64,000 bases of DNA from Nesterenkonia halotolerans (GCF_014874065.1 NZ_JADBEE010000001.1:992001-1056000); one strand, 5' to 3'; numbered from the stretch's first letter, positions 41,806 to 51,782 are shown. Numbers and translations are program-made. Notes: generated by a model not told the origin, from the sequence alone.

Positions 41806-42252
41806 TCACGAGTCCAGCCAGCGCCCCAGCACGACGGTGTCCTGATCGGTATAGCCCATGCCCCGATAGAACTGCTGCACCTCTGCGTTCTCCTGACGCA
41901 CCATGAGCATGAGCTTCGGGACTCCACGATCGCGCAGCCAGTCCTCCGCGGCGGTCAAAAGCCGCTTGCCGATCCCGCCACCCTGCAGCGACTTCTCCAC
42001 CGCGGTGTAGTAGATCCAGCCCCGATGACCGTCCTGGCCCAGCATCACGGTGCCCAGCAGCCGATGGCGGGCGTCCACCGCCGCGAGCACTGTGGACTCG
42101 GCGCCGGCGAGCGCTCGTCGGCAGTCCTCGTGGGGGTCGTTCCAGGGCCTGGTCAGGCCGGTCTGCTGCCAGAGCGCGACGGCGGCGTCCACCAGGTCTT
42201 CTGGAAGGTCGATGATCTCGACCGGAGAGGTCAGCGAGTCCTGCTCACCCAT
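41806..42252 (-). CDS. GNAT acetyltransferase, YpeA-like
   Basis: A 148-residue single-domain acetyltransferase. The start (LPEDLVDAAVALWQQTGLTRPW, with NDPHEDCRRAL following) and AAEDWLRDRGVPKLMLMVRQ are characteristic of the YpeA group. The acetyl-CoA turn is LQGGGIGKRLL. The substrate is unknown. It lies 7 bases after the SDR gene on the same strand, so the two are probably co-transcribed. Confidence 0.92.
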   Translation of the reverse strand: MGEQDSLTSPVEIIDLPEDLVDAAVALWQQTGLTRPWNDPHEDCRRALAGAESTVLAAVDARHRLLGTVMLGQDGHRGWIYYTAVEKSLQGGGIGKRLLTAAEDWLRDRGVPKLMLMVRQENAEVQQFYRGMGYTDQDTVVLGRWLDS

Positions 42253-42259
42253 GACGACG

Positions 42260-43003
42260 CTACTTCTGCACGGGTCGGATCGAGAGGGTCTCGACCATGG
42301 AGGCGTCCTCCATGTCGACCACGGTGCGCGCCGCCTCAGCGATGGCCCGCGGAGAGATGTAGATGCCGCCGTCGTAGCTCTCGTTCCCCATGGATTCCTG
42401 CAGTGCGACCTGCATGTCGGTGTCCACGCGGCCCGGGTGGATCGAGGTCACCTTCACGCGTCCGCGTTCCTCTTCCCGCAGCGCATCGGTCATCGCGCGC
42501 AGCGCGAACTTGGTGCCCGAGTACATGGAGCTGCCCGGACCAGCGGTGTACCCGGCCCCGGAGTTGATGCTCAGCACCTGGCCGTAGGACTCGCGCAGCA
42601 GCGGCAGCGCGGCACGGGTCAGCTCGGCCACGGCGAAGACGTTGACGGTGAACATCTGCTGGAACTGTGCCGGGGAGGTCTCCGCGACCGGGTTCATCCA
42701 GGCAAGTCCAGCGGAGTGGACCAGCACGTCCAGCCGGCTGAGTTCTGCTGCCTCCAGGGCTGGGGCGATCGCGTCGAGGTCGGTGAGGTCGACCAGGAAC
42801 GGCTCGGCGCTGGGCAGGGTCTGCACCACAGCGTTGACCGTCTCGGGGTTGGTGCCGCCGACCAGGATGTGGTGCTCCTGGCCGAGCTCCTCCGCGATGG
42901 CCTTGCCGATCCCCCGGGACGCTCCGGTGATCAGCGCGACGGGGCGGGTTGATCGGGAGCTGGATGACTGGGTGGACGCGGCGGGGCGGGGCTGTTCGGT
43001 CAT
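42260..43003 (-). CDS. Short-chain dehydrogenase/reductase
   Basis: A 247-residue SDR with the NAD(P) motif TGASRGIG near residue 27, the NSAG-equivalent VHSAGLAW, the catalytic Ser in SINSGAGY and the YSGTK motif with catalytic Tyr and Lys. The first 20 residues are a Ser/Gln-rich extension. It lies 9 bases after dapE and 7 before the GNAT gene on the same strand, forming a probable three-gene unit. Substrate unknown. Confidence 0.9.
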   Translation of the reverse strand: MTEQPRPAASTQSSSSRSTRPVALITGASRGIGKAIAEELGQEHHILVGGTNPETVNAVVQTLPSAEPFLVDLTDLDAIAPALEAAELSRLDVLVHSAGLAWMNPVAETSPAQFQQMFTVNVFAVAELTRAALPLLRESYGQVLSINSGAGYTAGPGSSMYSGTKFALRAMTDALREEERGRVKVTSIHPGRVDTDMQVALQESMGNESYDGGIYISPRAIAEAARTVVDMEDASMVETLSIRPVQK

Positions 43004-43012
43004 GGATTCAGC

Positions 43013-44152
43013 TTAGAGGACGTCGCCCAGCAGCCAGCGGTGCAGCGCCTCGTGGCAGGCGCGCAGCGCATCGGCGCTGACATGTTCGTCATCGGTGTGC
43101 GCCAGCAACGGGTCCCCGGGACCGAAGTTCACCGCGGGCACTCCCCTGGCGGAGAAGCGTGCCACGTCGGTCCAGCCGTACTTGGGCATCGGCTCCCCGC
43201 CCACGGCGGAGATGAACGCCTTCGCGGCGGGGTGCTCCAATCCGGGACGTGCGGCTGCGGAGCTGTCGGTGATCCGCACCTGATCCCGGGTGATGCCCGC
43301 ACCGGAGAGCACCTCGTAGACGTGGGCGTGGGCCTGCTCCTCGGTCTTGTCCGGGGCGAAGCGGTAGTTGATCTCCACCACGGTGGAATCCGGGATGACG
43401 TTTCCGGCCACTCCGCCGTGGATCCGCACCGCGTTGAGCCCCTCGCGGTAGTCCAGCCCCTCCACACCGATGGTCTGCGGCGCGTAGTCCTGCAGGACGC
43501 GCAGCAGTCCGGCGGCACCGTGGATCGCGTTCTCCCCCATCCAGGCGCGGCCCGAGTGGGCGGCGACCCCGGGGATGCTGACCTCAAAGCGGCAGGTGCC
43601 GTTGCACCCGCCCTCCACAACCCCGTGGGTGGGTTCCAGCAGCACCGCAAAATCACCGGCGAGCAGCCCGGGCACGCTGCTCAGGACCCTGCCGAGCCCG
43701 GACTTGCTGGCCTCGACCTCCTCGTGGTCGTAGAAGACCCAGGTGATGTCCCGGTCCAGGGAGCCGCCGGCCTCCAGGTGAGCCGCGACGTCGTCGGCCA
43801 GCTTCAGCTGCACCGCCACCCCGCCCTTCATATCCGTGGCGCCCCGGCCATAGAGCACGTCCCCGCCCTGCTCGCGCTCCCAGCGCGGCGGGACCGTACC
43901 GCGGGATCCTGCGGTGGTGGGCAGCGGCACCGTGTCCAGGTGCCCGGCGAGGATGACCCGCTGCCCCGCGCCGGTGTCGGTGCGCGCGATGATGGTGTCG
44001 CCGTCGCGGTGCAGGCTCAGGCCACTGAGCCCGGCGAGAGCCGATTCCACGGCGTCGGCCAGGGTCTTTTCATCGCCGGAGACGGATTCGCAGGCGATGA
44101 TCGCCTCGGTGAGCGCGGCGACATCGCCGGAGAGCTGGGCACGGATATCCAT
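43013..44152 (-). CDS. dapE: Succinyl-diaminopimelate desuccinylase
   Basis: A 379-residue M20-family zinc amidohydrolase that removes succinate from N-succinyl-LL-DAP, giving LL-DAP for lysine and cell wall. Zinc and catalytic motifs are visible: [38 protein letters not shown] with the catalytic Glu pair, and the late HTDDEHVS. It is divergent from dapD with a 77-base gap, and dapC lies 3.7 kb further on. This is the actinobacterial dapE branch. Confidence 0.93.
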   Translation of the reverse strand: MDIRAQLSGDVAALTEAIIACESVSGDEKTLADAVESALAGLSGLSLHRDGDTIIARTDTGAGQRVILAGHLDTVPLPTTAGSRGTVPPRWEREQGGDVLYGRGATDMKGGVAVQLKLADDVAAHLEAGGSLDRDITWVFYDHEEVEASKSGLGRVLSSVPGLLAGDFAVLLEPTHGVVEGGCNGTCRFEVSIPGVAAHSGRAWMGENAIHGAAGLLRVLQDYAPQTIGVEGLDYREGLNAVRIHGGVAGNVIPDSTVVEINYRFAPDKTEEQAHAHVYEVLSGAGITRDQVRITDSSAAARPGLEHPAAKAFISAVGGEPMPKYGWTDVARFSARGVPAVNFGPGDPLLAHTDDEHVSADALRACHEALHRWLLGDVL

Positions 44153-44229
44153 GGCTCCAGCCTAGGCGGGGAACGCGCGAAGCGGCGCCGCCGGACCCGA
44201 GGCCAGCGGGAAAAAGTAGGATGGGGCCC

Positions 44230-45183
44230 ATGAGCACTGAATCCCGAATTGCATCTGGCCATGGTCTTGCCAGCGTGACCGCCGACGGCACCGTCCTGGA
44301 CACCTGGTTCCCGAACCCCGTTCTGTCCCCGCTTTCCGATAACGACGACGCCGCGCTCATCGCCGGCCTCGAGGCCGCCACCGGCGAGGATGCTGACCGC
44401 GGGGTGAGAACTCAGCTGGTCTCCGTCGAATCTGACCTCGATGCCGAGGCGACCTCTGCCTCCGACGTGTGGCTGCGCCTGCACCTGCTCTCGCACCGAC
44501 TGGTCAAGCCGCGGACCATCAACCTGGACGGCATCTTCGGCCACCTCAGCAACGTGGTGTGGACGAACTTCGGCCCCTGCGCGGTGGCCGGTTTCGAGAC
44601 CACGCGTCTGCGCCTGCGCGCCCGCGGCCACGTCAGCGTCTACTCCATCGACAAGTTCCCCCGTCTGGTCGACTATGTGACGCCCTCGGGCGTGCGCATC
44701 GGCGACGCCGACCGCGTCCGGCTGGGTGCACACCTGGCCGAGGGCACCACGGTCATGCACGAGGGCTTTGTGAACTTCAACGCCGGCACACTGGGGAACT
44801 CCATGGTGGAAGGACGCATCTCCGCTGGAGTCGTGGTCGGCGACGGCACCGACATCGGCGGCGGCGCCTCGATCATGGGCACCCTCTCCGGAGGCGGCAA
44901 GGAGAAGATCACCCTCGGTGAGCGGGTCCTGCTGGGCGCGAACTCCGGTGTGGGCATCTCGATCGGCGATGACTGCGTCGTCGAGGCGGGCCTCTACGTC
45001 ACCGCCGGCACGAAGGTCTCGGTGCTCGGCGATGACCGCAGCGTGGAGGACACCGTGAAGGCCTCGGCGCTCTCCGGGGTTCCGAATCTGCTCTTCCGCC
45101 GCGATTCGGTCACCGGCGCAGTCCAGGCAGTCCCCCGCAAGGGCCAGAAGGTGGAGCTCAACGCGGCTCTGCACAAGAACTGA
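44230..45183 (+). CDS. dapD: Tetrahydrodipicolinate N-succinyltransferase, actinobacterial type
   Basis: A 317-residue enzyme that transfers succinyl from succinyl-CoA to tetrahydrodipicolinate. The C-terminal half is a left-handed beta-helix with hexapeptide repeats ([60 protein letters not shown]). The central motif [17 protein letters not shown] matches the mycobacterial/corynebacterial form, longer than E. coli DapD. Start ATG 44230 (MSTESRIA) was chosen over 44221. It is divergent from dapE. Confidence 0.95.
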   Translation: MSTESRIASGHGLASVTADGTVLDTWFPNPVLSPLSDNDDAALIAGLEAATGEDADRGVRTQLVSVESDLDAEATSASDVWLRLHLLSHRLVKPRTINLDGIFGHLSNVVWTNFGPCAVAGFETTRLRLRARGHVSVYSIDKFPRLVDYVTPSGVRIGDADRVRLGAHLAEGTTVMHEGFVNFNAGTLGNSMVEGRISAGVVVGDGTDIGGGASIMGTLSGGGKEKITLGERVLLGANSGVGISIGDDCVVEAGLYVTAGTKVSVLGDDRSVEDTVKASALSGVPNLLFRRDSVTGAVQAVPRKGQKVELNAALHKN

Positions 45184-45206
45184 GCAGAGAGCACAGAGAG
45201 GTCCTG

Positions 45207-46256
45207 ATGAGCCCGCGAGCTGATCGTCCCATCACCGTCACGCGCAAGGTCCACCGCCGTCGCCGCCGCGCCCGGGCGGTCATGGCCATCACGGTGGTCG
45301 CCGCCGTCGTTGCCGCGACCGGATACGGGGCCTGGCAGTTCATCGAGGAGAACGAATACCTCCTCGACGAGCGCTGCCAGGTGACGGTGGGTGAGACCGA
45401 GCATCGGCTCACTCCCGCGCAGACCTACTCTGCCGCGCATCTTGCCGCCGGTGCCGCTGATCGAAACATGCCGGTGCAGGCGGCGATCGACGCGCTGGCC
45501 ATGTCGCTGCAGGAGACGGAGCTGGAGAACCGGGCAGATCCTGCGGAGGCGGCGGACGAGAACGCGGAGGGCGCGGAGGACAATGGCGAGGAGGAAGCCG
45601 CTGAGGTGCCGGCTCCGATCCTCTTCGCCGCCGGGGGCGCCCAGTGGGATGCTGTGGACGCCTCGAACCCCACCCCGCGGACCGCGGACGAGTTCTACCA
45701 GGAACTCTCGAACAGCAGCCGGGGCGACGGCACCTCCGAGACGGAGTGGTCCGCCGAGCTGGATCTGGACGAAGCCGCCGAGGCACTGAGCCGTCCGCAC
45801 AACTCCAGCTTCTACCCGCAGCACGAGGAGCTCGCGCGGGCCTTCGCCCGTCCGTTGACCGGCATGCAGCCGCTGGGGATGACCTGCCAGCTCAGCCAGA
45901 TCGACGTTCCCGGACCCGACGCGGAAGGTCTCAGCGAGGAGCTGCGGTCCACACTGCCGAACCTGCTCGGCGAGGAGTCCATCGCCGTCGAGGGCTCCGG
46001 AGAGAACGGCTCGTTGAGCGTCTCGGTCGCCGAGGTGGACCCCGAAGCAGGGGTCCATGATCCCGTCAATGAGGACTCCGCTGAGCGCGGGGACCCGCTC
46101 TGGCTGGTGGCGCAGTGGGCCGTGGCGGCCGCGGAGACCTATGGCGTGCAGTCGGTGCACGCCGGGACACACGAGTGGCAGCGCGACACCGGACGCTGGG
46201 AGCGCGTGGACGAGGCCAGCGACGACGCCGTCGAGATCGGCTTCTCCCGCGACTGA
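45207..46256 (+). CDS. Membrane-anchored acidic protein with transglycosylase-like core, function unknown
   Basis: A 349-residue protein with a very basic cytoplasmic N-terminus (VHRRRRRARAV), one membrane segment (VMAITVVAAVVAATGYGAW) and an extracytoplasmic part. The region CQVTVGETEHRLTPAQTYSA to QAAIDALAMSLQETELEN matches a conserved actinobacterial family whose members usually read ALATALQES and continue with a lysozyme-like patch. The match continues weakly at AQWDAVDASNPTPRTADEFYQ. An acidic Glu/Ala-rich loop (about residues 108-135) interrupts it. The C-terminus ends HAGTHEWQRDTGRWER. It follows dapD by 23 bases and may share its transcript. Enzyme activity is unproven. Confidence 0.75.
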   Translation: MSPRADRPITVTRKVHRRRRRARAVMAITVVAAVVAATGYGAWQFIEENEYLLDERCQVTVGETEHRLTPAQTYSAAHLAAGAADRNMPVQAAIDALAMSLQETELENRADPAEAADENAEGAEDNGEEEAAEVPAPILFAAGGAQWDAVDASNPTPRTADEFYQELSNSSRGDGTSETEWSAELDLDEAAEALSRPHNSSFYPQHEELARAFARPLTGMQPLGMTCQLSQIDVPGPDAEGLSEELRSTLPNLLGEESIAVEGSGENGSLSVSVAEVDPEAGVHDPVNEDSAERGDPLWLVAQWAVAAAETYGVQSVHAGTHEWQRDTGRWERVDEASDDAVEIGFSRD

Positions 46257-46291
46257 GCGCGAGACCCGCTGCAGCGCCCCCCCCCTTTACG

Positions 46292-46365
46292 CGTTGAGCG
46301 GCGGATTCTCCGAGTAGTTGAGGCCGAAGGGCCCCGTGACTAGTCGGAGAATCCGCCGCTCAACG
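46292..46365. repeat. Palindromic intergenic repeat, copy 4
   Basis: The best-preserved copy: a perfect 22-bp inverted repeat (46292-46313 and 46344-46365) around core GGCGGATTCTCCGA, with TAGT/ACTA continuing the pairing. The interior has a small GGCC…GGCC hairpin. It lies between the convergent ends of the acidic membrane protein (+) and gltA (-). Confidence 0.88.
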
Positions 46366-46401
46366 TAAGGGGTCAGCGAAGGGGGATCAACGAACGGGAG
46401 T

Positions 46402-47685
46402 TCAGACTCCCGGGTAGTTGCGCTCGGGCTCGCCGATGTAGATCTGGCGAGGCCGGCCGATCTTGGTGGAGGGATCCTCGATCATCTCGCGCCACTGGGC
46501 GATCCAGCCGGGAAGCCGGCCGAGTGCGAACAGCACGGTGAACATCTTCTCCGGGAAGCCCATGGCCTTGTAGATCAGGCCGGTGTAGAAGTCCACGTTC
46601 GGGTAGAGCTTGCGCTCGATGAAGTAATCGTCCTCCAGGGCCTTCTGCTCCAGGCGCTGCGCGATGTCGAAGAGCTCGTCGTCGCCGCCGAGCTTGGCCA
46701 GCAGGTCATCGGCCAGGCCCTTGACCACGCGGGCACGCGGGTCGTAGTTCTTGTACACCCGGTGTCCGAAGCCCATGAGCCGGACGCCGTCCTCCTTGTT
46801 CTTGACCTTCTCCATGAAGGCCTCCGGGCTGACGTCGCCGGACTGGATCTGGCGCAGCATCTTGAGCACCGCCTCGTTGGCGCCGCCGTGGGCGGGGCCG
46901 TAGAGCGCGTTGATGCCGGCGGAGACCGAGGCGAAGAGGTTCGCCTGCGAGGAGCCGACCAGGCGCACGGTGGAGGTGGAGCAGTTCTGCTCGTGGTCCG
47001 CGTGCAGGATCAGCAGCGTGTCCAGGGCCTTCACGATGTCCGGGTCCAGCTCGTACTGCTCTGCGGGCACGCCGAAGCAGCCCCGCAGGAAGTTCTCGGT
47101 GAGCGTGAGGTTATTGTCCGGGTAGAGCATCGGCTGTCCGATGGACTTCTTATACGCATAGGACGCGATGGTGGGGACCTTCGCGAGCATGCGATAGGTC
47201 GAGCGCTCCACGTGGTCCTTGTCGAAGGGATCCAGCGAGTCCGGGTAATAGGTGGACAGCGCGGAGACCGCCGAGGAGAGCACAGGCATCGGGTGCGCGT
47301 CGCGCGGGAAGCCGCCGAAGAAGTCGCGCAGCTCCTCATGCAGCAGCGTGTGCCGCCGGGTGACCTGGTCGAAATCCGTGAGCTGCGTCTGAGTGGGCAG
47401 CTCGCCGTAGATCAAGAGGTAGGAGACCTCGAGGAAGCTGGAGTGCTCTGCGAGCTGCTCGATCGGGTATCCGCGGTAGCGCAGGATGCCCTCATCGCCA
47501 TCGATGTAGGTGATCGCGGACTTCGCGTTGGCGGTGTTCATGAACCCGGGGTCATAGGTGACCGCACCGGTGGTCTTCAACAGCGGCGCGATATCAAGGC
47601 CGTCGTTGCCCTCGACTGAGGACTGCACGGGAAGTTCCAGATCGCCCCCCTGGTAGCTCAGGCGGGCAGGAGTCTGCTCAGTCAT
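46402..47685 (-). CDS. gltA: Citrate synthase
   Basis: A 427-residue enzyme of the citric-acid cycle that joins acetyl-CoA and oxaloacetate. Signatures: ILHADHEQNCSTSTVRLVGS with the substrate-binding His, YGPAHGGANEAVLKML, and GFGHRVYKNYDPRA with the catalytic His. This is the large, type II (hexameric) form. Start ATG 47685 follows AAGGAG (about 47693-47698); the longer reading was dropped. A CCGTGA-GG-TCACGG palindrome lies 46-59 bases upstream of the start. Confidence 0.97.
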   Translation of the reverse strand: MTEQTPARLSYQGGDLELPVQSSVEGNDGLDIAPLLKTTGAVTYDPGFMNTANAKSAITYIDGDEGILRYRGYPIEQLAEHSSFLEVSYLLIYGELPTQTQLTDFDQVTRRHTLLHEELRDFFGGFPRDAHPMPVLSSAVSALSTYYPDSLDPFDKDHVERSTYRMLAKVPTIASYAYKKSIGQPMLYPDNNLTLTENFLRGCFGVPAEQYELDPDIVKALDTLLILHADHEQNCSTSTVRLVGSSQANLFASVSAGINALYGPAHGGANEAVLKMLRQIQSGDVSPEAFMEKVKNKEDGVRLMGFGHRVYKNYDPRARVVKGLADDLLAKLGGDDELFDIAQRLEQKALEDDYFIERKLYPNVDFYTGLIYKAMGFPEKMFTVLFALGRLPGWIAQWREMIEDPSTKIGRPRQIYIGEPERNYPGV

Positions 47686-47730
47686 GGGTCTCCTTATCAG
47701 ACACACTCGGGGGACATCATGACAAACCTA

Positions 47731-47744
47731 CCGTGAGGTCACGG
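47731..47744. promoter_or_regulatory. Palindrome CCGTGAGGTCACGG upstream of gltA
   Basis: Six-base arms CCGTGA and TCACGG flank a GG centre, 46-59 bases before the gltA start, between gltA and the dapC end. A TAGGTT hexamer that could be a -10 is just downstream on the minus strand. The 2-base spacer excludes a CRP/GlxR site (needs 6). The binding protein is unknown. Confidence 0.4.
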
Positions 47745-47795
47745 CCGGTTGCCAGTTGTGTCCTGGTTCACGGATTTGGGTGTAACCTTCGCCGG

Positions 47796-48965
47796 TCAAC
47801 CCATGAGTCGAGCCACTGCAGCAGCGATCCGTTCATCCGTGGCGGTCAGCGCCACGCGGATATAGCCGTTGCCGTGCTCGCCGTAGAACACCCCCGGTCC
47901 GACGACGATTCCCCGCTCCGCCATCGCCCGCACCAAGGACCAGGTGTCCTCTGCCGTGGCCTGAGCGGGATCAGCCTCCGCCGAGCGGCACCAGAGGTAC
48001 AGCCCGGCGTGGGAGTCTTCGATCTGCAGCCCGGCGGCCTGCAGCGCCGGCACCATCAGGTCCCGGCGTCGGCGGTAAACCTCGCGCTGAGCCTGCACAT
48101 GGGCGTCGTCGTCCAGTGCGGCCGCCAGCGCGGCCTGGATCGGAGCCGGAACGATCATGCCGGCATGTTTGCGGGTGTTGACCAGACCGGCGATCAGCTC
48201 GGGGCAGCCCGCGGCGAACGCTGCCCGGTATCCGGCGAGGTTCGACTGCTTGGAAGCGGAGTAGACGGCGAGCAGCCCGCGGTGGTCGCTGGCACCGGTC
48301 TCGGAGTCCGTGCCGCAGACCCGGGGGTCCAGGATCGAGGGGACGTCGTCCCCGTCCACCTCCCAGGGAAGTTCGGCGTAACACTCGTCGGAGGCCACCA
48401 CGGCACCGATCCGGCGCGCAAGAGCCACCACGGAGCGCATCCACTCCAGGCTGGCGACCGCGCCGGTGGGGTTCGAGGGTGAGTTGATCCAGATCAGCTT
48501 GACCCGCTGCAGCGTCTCCTCGTCAAGGCTGAAGGGGTCATCGGTGGCGATCGGCGTCGCCCCGGCGATCTGCGCGCCGATGTCATAGGTCGGGTAGGCG
48601 ACCAGCGGGCGCAGCACGACGTCGGCGGCTCCAGCCCCAGCTCTCGCGCCGAGACCCAGGAGGGTGGGCAGCCATGCCACGAGCTCCTTGGAACCGACCG
48701 TGGGCAGGATGTGCTCGGGGTCGAGATCCGGCACCCGACGCCGACGGGCGAACCACCCGGAGATGGACTCGCGCAGCGCGAGCGTGCCGTGGGTGGTGGG
48801 ATAGCCCGGTGCATCCGCGGCCCCGGCCAGGGCACGCTGGACGACCTCGGGCGTGGGGTCGACCGGCGTGCCGATAGAGAGGTTCACGGCCCCGTCGGGG
48901 TGAGACCGGGACTGCTCCAGATAGGGAGCCATCGCGTCCCAGGGGTACTCAGGAAGAGTGAGCAT
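47796..48965 (-). CDS. dapC: Succinyldiaminopimelate transaminase
   Basis: A 389-residue fold-type I PLP aminotransferase that makes N-succinyl-LL-DAP from the 6-oxo compound with glutamate. Seen: NLSIGTPVDPTPEVVQ at the start, NSPSNPTGAV, the lysine region SASKQSNLAGYR binding PLP, and the C-terminal GVFYGEHGNGYIRVAL. The gene follows fdxA by 36 bases on the same strand, the typical actinobacterial fdxA–dapC pair. dapE and dapD are close, so three DAP genes lie within 6 kb. Confidence 0.94.
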   Translation of the reverse strand: MLTLPEYPWDAMAPYLEQSRSHPDGAVNLSIGTPVDPTPEVVQRALAGAADAPGYPTTHGTLALRESISGWFARRRRVPDLDPEHILPTVGSKELVAWLPTLLGLGARAGAGAADVVLRPLVAYPTYDIGAQIAGATPIATDDPFSLDEETLQRVKLIWINSPSNPTGAVASLEWMRSVVALARRIGAVVASDECYAELPWEVDGDDVPSILDPRVCGTDSETGASDHRGLLAVYSASKQSNLAGYRAAFAAGCPELIAGLVNTRKHAGMIVPAPIQAALAAALDDDAHVQAQREVYRRRRDLMVPALQAAGLQIEDSHAGLYLWCRSAEADPAQATAEDTWSLVRAMAERGIVVGPGVFYGEHGNGYIRVALTATDERIAAAVARLMG

Positions 48966-49001
48966 GGCTTCCTTCGCCGAGGTGGCCGGTGGGGCGGATG
49001 G

Positions 49002-49322
49002 TCAGTGCTCTTGAACGGGCAGAGCGGAGACGATCTCGTGATCCTTCGGGATCAGGCCGACCTTCGCGGCGCCGCCGGGCGAGCCGACGTCATCGAAGAA
49101 CTCGACATTGGCGCGGTAGTACTCAGACCACTGCTCCGGGGTGTCGTCCTCGTAATAGATGGCTTCCACGGGGCAGACAGGTTCGCAGGCGCCGCAGTCG
49201 ACACACTCATCCGGGTGGATGTAGAGCATCCGGTCACCTTCATAGATGCAGTCCACAGGACATTCATCGATGCAGGCCTTGTCCTTCAGATCCACGCAAG
49301 GAAGGGCGATGATGTACGTCAT
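49002..49322 (-). CDS. fdxA: Seven-iron ferredoxin
   Basis: A 106-residue low-potential electron carrier. The first cysteine set is C9, C17, C21 (with C25 extra), followed by C40-x2-C43-x2-C46-x3-C50-P. This pattern gives one [3Fe-4S] cluster (C9, C17, C50) and one [4Fe-4S] cluster (C21, C40, C43, C46). Start ATG 49322 (MTYIIALPC) is the usual start of the family; the longer reading was dropped. Upstream partner of dapC. Confidence 0.96.
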   Translation of the reverse strand: MTYIIALPCVDLKDKACIDECPVDCIYEGDRMLYIHPDECVDCGACEPVCPVEAIYYEDDTPEQWSEYYRANVEFFDDVGSPGGAAKVGLIPKDHEIVSALPVQEH

Positions 49323-49359
49323 GGACTCCTCAGTCTTTCTACGAGTGCGTGCTTTGAGT

Positions 49360-49836
49360 CTACCGAGATGAGGCGCGGTCTCGCACAACGATCCACTTGA
49401 CCAGGATCATTGCAAGCAGTGTCACCACGGCAGCGCCCAGCCACCAGATCAGCGAGGCGAGCGTGGGCCCGGGAAGCAGCTCCATGGCCTCGGAGCTGTA
49501 CGGGACCACAAGCTGGTCAGGGCCTGGCCAGAGATAGGCGATGGTGGCCACCGAGAAGGTGGTCACGCCCATGACCATGGGTTCGGCCAGGGACCCGCTC
49601 TTCAGCCCCGCCCAGAGCTGGGCCATCAGGCACATCAGGAGCGCCAGCAGCGCTCCCCAGGGGACGACTGTGCCGGTCTCGGTGGAACCGAGCACCAGGA
49701 TGTTGCCGTGCAGGACGGTGCCCAGGATCCCGAGGACCACCCCGGCGGAGAAGCACACTCCCATCAGCACTGGGCTGACGGAGCGGCGTCTCCGCGCGGG
49801 AGCCTCGGGCTGCCCGGTGTCCTGCGCAACGGTCAC
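49360..49836 (-). CDS. DUF6113-like integral membrane protein
   Basis: A 158-residue protein with four hydrophobic segments (LMGVCFSAGVVLGILGTVL, WGALLALLMCLMAQLW, PMVMGVTTFSVATIAYLW and LIWWLGAAVVTLLAMILV) after a Pro/Arg-rich start. The pattern and position after typA match DUF6113 of actinobacteria. It begins with GTG, overlapping the typA stop by one base (TAGTG), so the two are translationally coupled. Function unknown. Confidence 0.82.
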   Translation of the reverse strand: MTVAQDTGQPEAPARRRRSVSPVLMGVCFSAGVVLGILGTVLHGNILVLGSTETGTVVPWGALLALLMCLMAQLWAGLKSGSLAEPMVMGVTTFSVATIAYLWPGPDQLVVPYSSEAMELLPGPTLASLIWWLGAAVVTLLAMILVKWIVVRDRASSR

Positions 49837-51782
49837 TACTGTGCCGCGCTCTTCTTCTTACGAGTTTCCTTCATGCGCTCCGAGGAGTTCAGGATGACCT
49901 TGCGGATGCGGATGGAGTGCGGGGTGACCTCCACGCACTCGTCCTCATTGGCGAACTCGAGGGACTCCTCGAGGGTCAGCTTGGTGGGCGGGGTCAGACC
50001 TTCGAAGGAGTCGGCAGCCGCTGCACGCATATTGGTGAGCTTCTTCTCCTTCGTGATGTTGACCTCCATGTCGTCGTGGCGGGCGTTCTCGCCGACGACC
50101 ATGCCCTCGTAGACCTCTTCCTGCGGGTCCACGAAGAACGTGCCGCGCTCCTGCAGGTTGATCATCGCGAACGGAGTCGCGGTGCCGGTGCGGTCCGAGA
50201 TCAGCGAACCGGAGACCCGGTACTCGATCTCGCCCTTCCACGGCTCATAGCCGGCCGCATAGGAGGAGCCGATGCCGGCGCCGCGGGTGTCGGTGAGGAA
50301 CTTGGTGCGGAAGCCGATGAGCCCGCGAGCCGGGACCATGAACTCCATACGGATCCAGCCGGTGCCGTTGTTGGTCATCGTGGTCATCGTGCCCTTGCGG
50401 GCCGCCATGAGCTGGGTGATCGCGCCCATGAACTCATCCGGAGCATCGATGGTCATGTTCTCCATCGGCTCGTGCAGCTTGCCGTCGATCTCGCGGGTGA
50501 CGACCTGCGGCTTGCCCACGGTCAGCTCGAAGCCTTCGCGACGCATCTGCTCGACCAGGATGGCGAGCGCGAGCTCACCACGGCCCTGGACCTCCCAGGT
50601 GTCGGGACGCTCGGTCGGGAACACCTTGAGCGAGACGTTGCCGATGAGCTCCTTGTCCAGGCGATCCTTCACCTGGCGGGCGGTGACCTTGGCGCCCTTG
50701 ACGCGGCCGGCCATCGGCGAGGTGTTGATGCCGATGGTCATGGAGATCGCAGGATCATCCACAACGATGTTCGGCAGCGGCTTGGGGTTGTCCAGATCCG
50801 TCAGGGTCTCACCGATCATGATGTCGGAGATGCCGGCGACGGCGACGATCTCACCGGGCCCGGCGGAATCGGCGGAGACGCGCTCCAGGCCCTTGGTGGC
50901 GAGCAGCTCGGTGATCTTGACGGTCTTCATCGTGCCGTCCTTGCGGGCCCAGGCGACCTGCTGGTTCTTCTTCAGCGTGCCGTTGAAGATGCGCAGCAGG
51001 GCCAGACGACCCAGGAACGGCGAGGCGTCCAGGTTCGTGACGTGGGCCTGGAGGACTTCCTCGGCGTCGTACTTGGGGGCGGGGACGTGCTCGAGGATGG
51101 TGTCGAAGAGCGGCTCGAGGTCCTCGCTGTCGGGCAGTCCGCCGTCGGCGGGCTGGGTCTTGGAGGCGCGGCCGGCCTTGCCGGAGGCGAAGACCACGGG
51201 GACGTCCAGCACGGAGTCCAGGTCCAGCTCGGGGTTCTCCTCGGCGACGTCGGAGGCCAGGCCGAGCAGCAGGTCCATGGTGTCGGAGACGACGCCGTCG
51301 ATGCGTGCATCGGGGCGGTCGGTCTTGTTGACCACCAGGATCACGGGAAGCTGAGCGTTCAGTGCCTTGCGCAGCACGAAGCGGGTCTGCGGCAGCGGGC
51401 CCTCGGAGGCGTCCACCAGCAGGACCACGCCGTCGACCATGGAGAGGCCGCGCTCGACCTCACCGCCGAAGTCGGCGTGACCGGGGGTGTCGATGACGCT
51501 GATGGTGACCTCATCGGTGCCTGCGCGCTCCTTGGCGGCGGGGCCCGAGTAGAACACAGTGGTGTTCTTGGCCAGGATCGTGATGCCCTTCTCCTTCTCG
51601 AGCTCACCGGAGTCCATGACTCGGTCCTCGAGGTCGCCGTGGCCACCGACAGACTTGGTCTGCGTGAGCATGGCGTCGACCAGTGTGGTCTTGCCGTGGT
51701 CGACGTGGGCGACGATGGCGACGTTGCGCAGATCCTGGCGCTCGTCAGTGCCTGCAAGTGCGCGAGCGGCGGCAGTGGTCAT
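49836..51782 (-). CDS. typA: Translational GTPase TypA/BipA
   Basis: A 648-residue ribosome-binding GTPase related to EF-G, needed for growth under stress or low temperature. G1 [15 protein letters not shown]2/G3 region [15 protein letters not shown]4 VNKTD, and the EF-G-like domains up to the BipA-specific C-terminus ([31 protein letters not shown]) are all present. Start placed at 51782 ([11 protein letters not shown]) because the family begins soon before [15 protein letters not shown] 51803 is in frame but is preceded by CTCCTC rather than a ribosome site. Confidence 0.95.
   Translation of the reverse strand: MTTAAARALAGTDERQDLRNVAIVAHVDHGKTTLVDAMLTQTKSVGGHGDLEDRVMDSGELEKEKGITILAKNTTVFYSGPAAKERAGTDEVTISVIDTPGHADFGGEVERGLSMVDGVVLLVDASEGPLPQTRFVLRKALNAQLPVILVVNKTDRPDARIDGVVSDTMDLLLGLASDVAEENPELDLDSVLDVPVVFASGKAGRASKTQPADGGLPDSEDLEPLFDTILEHVPAPKYDAEEVLQAHVTNLDASPFLGRLALLRIFNGTLKKNQQVAWARKDGTMKTVKITELLATKGLERVSADSAGPGEIVAVAGISDIMIGETLTDLDNPKPLPNIVVDDPAISMTIGINTSPMAGRVKGAKVTARQVKDRLDKELIGNVSLKVFPTERPDTWEVQGRGELALAILVEQMRREGFELTVGKPQVVTREIDGKLHEPMENMTIDAPDEFMGAITQLMAARKGTMTTMTNNGTGWIRMEFMVPARGLIGFRTKFLTDTRGAGIGSSYAAGYEPWKGEIEYRVSGSLISDRTGTATPFAMINLQERGTFFVDPQEEVYEGMVVGENARHDDMEVNITKEKKLTNMRAAAADSFEGLTPPTKLTLEESLEFANEDECVEVTPHSIRIRKVILNSSERMKETRKKKSAAQ

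Noticed and set aside
47731..47744. CRP/GlxR site upstream of gltA
   Set aside because: The palindrome has a 2-base centre, while CRP-type boxes need six bases between GTGA and TCAC.
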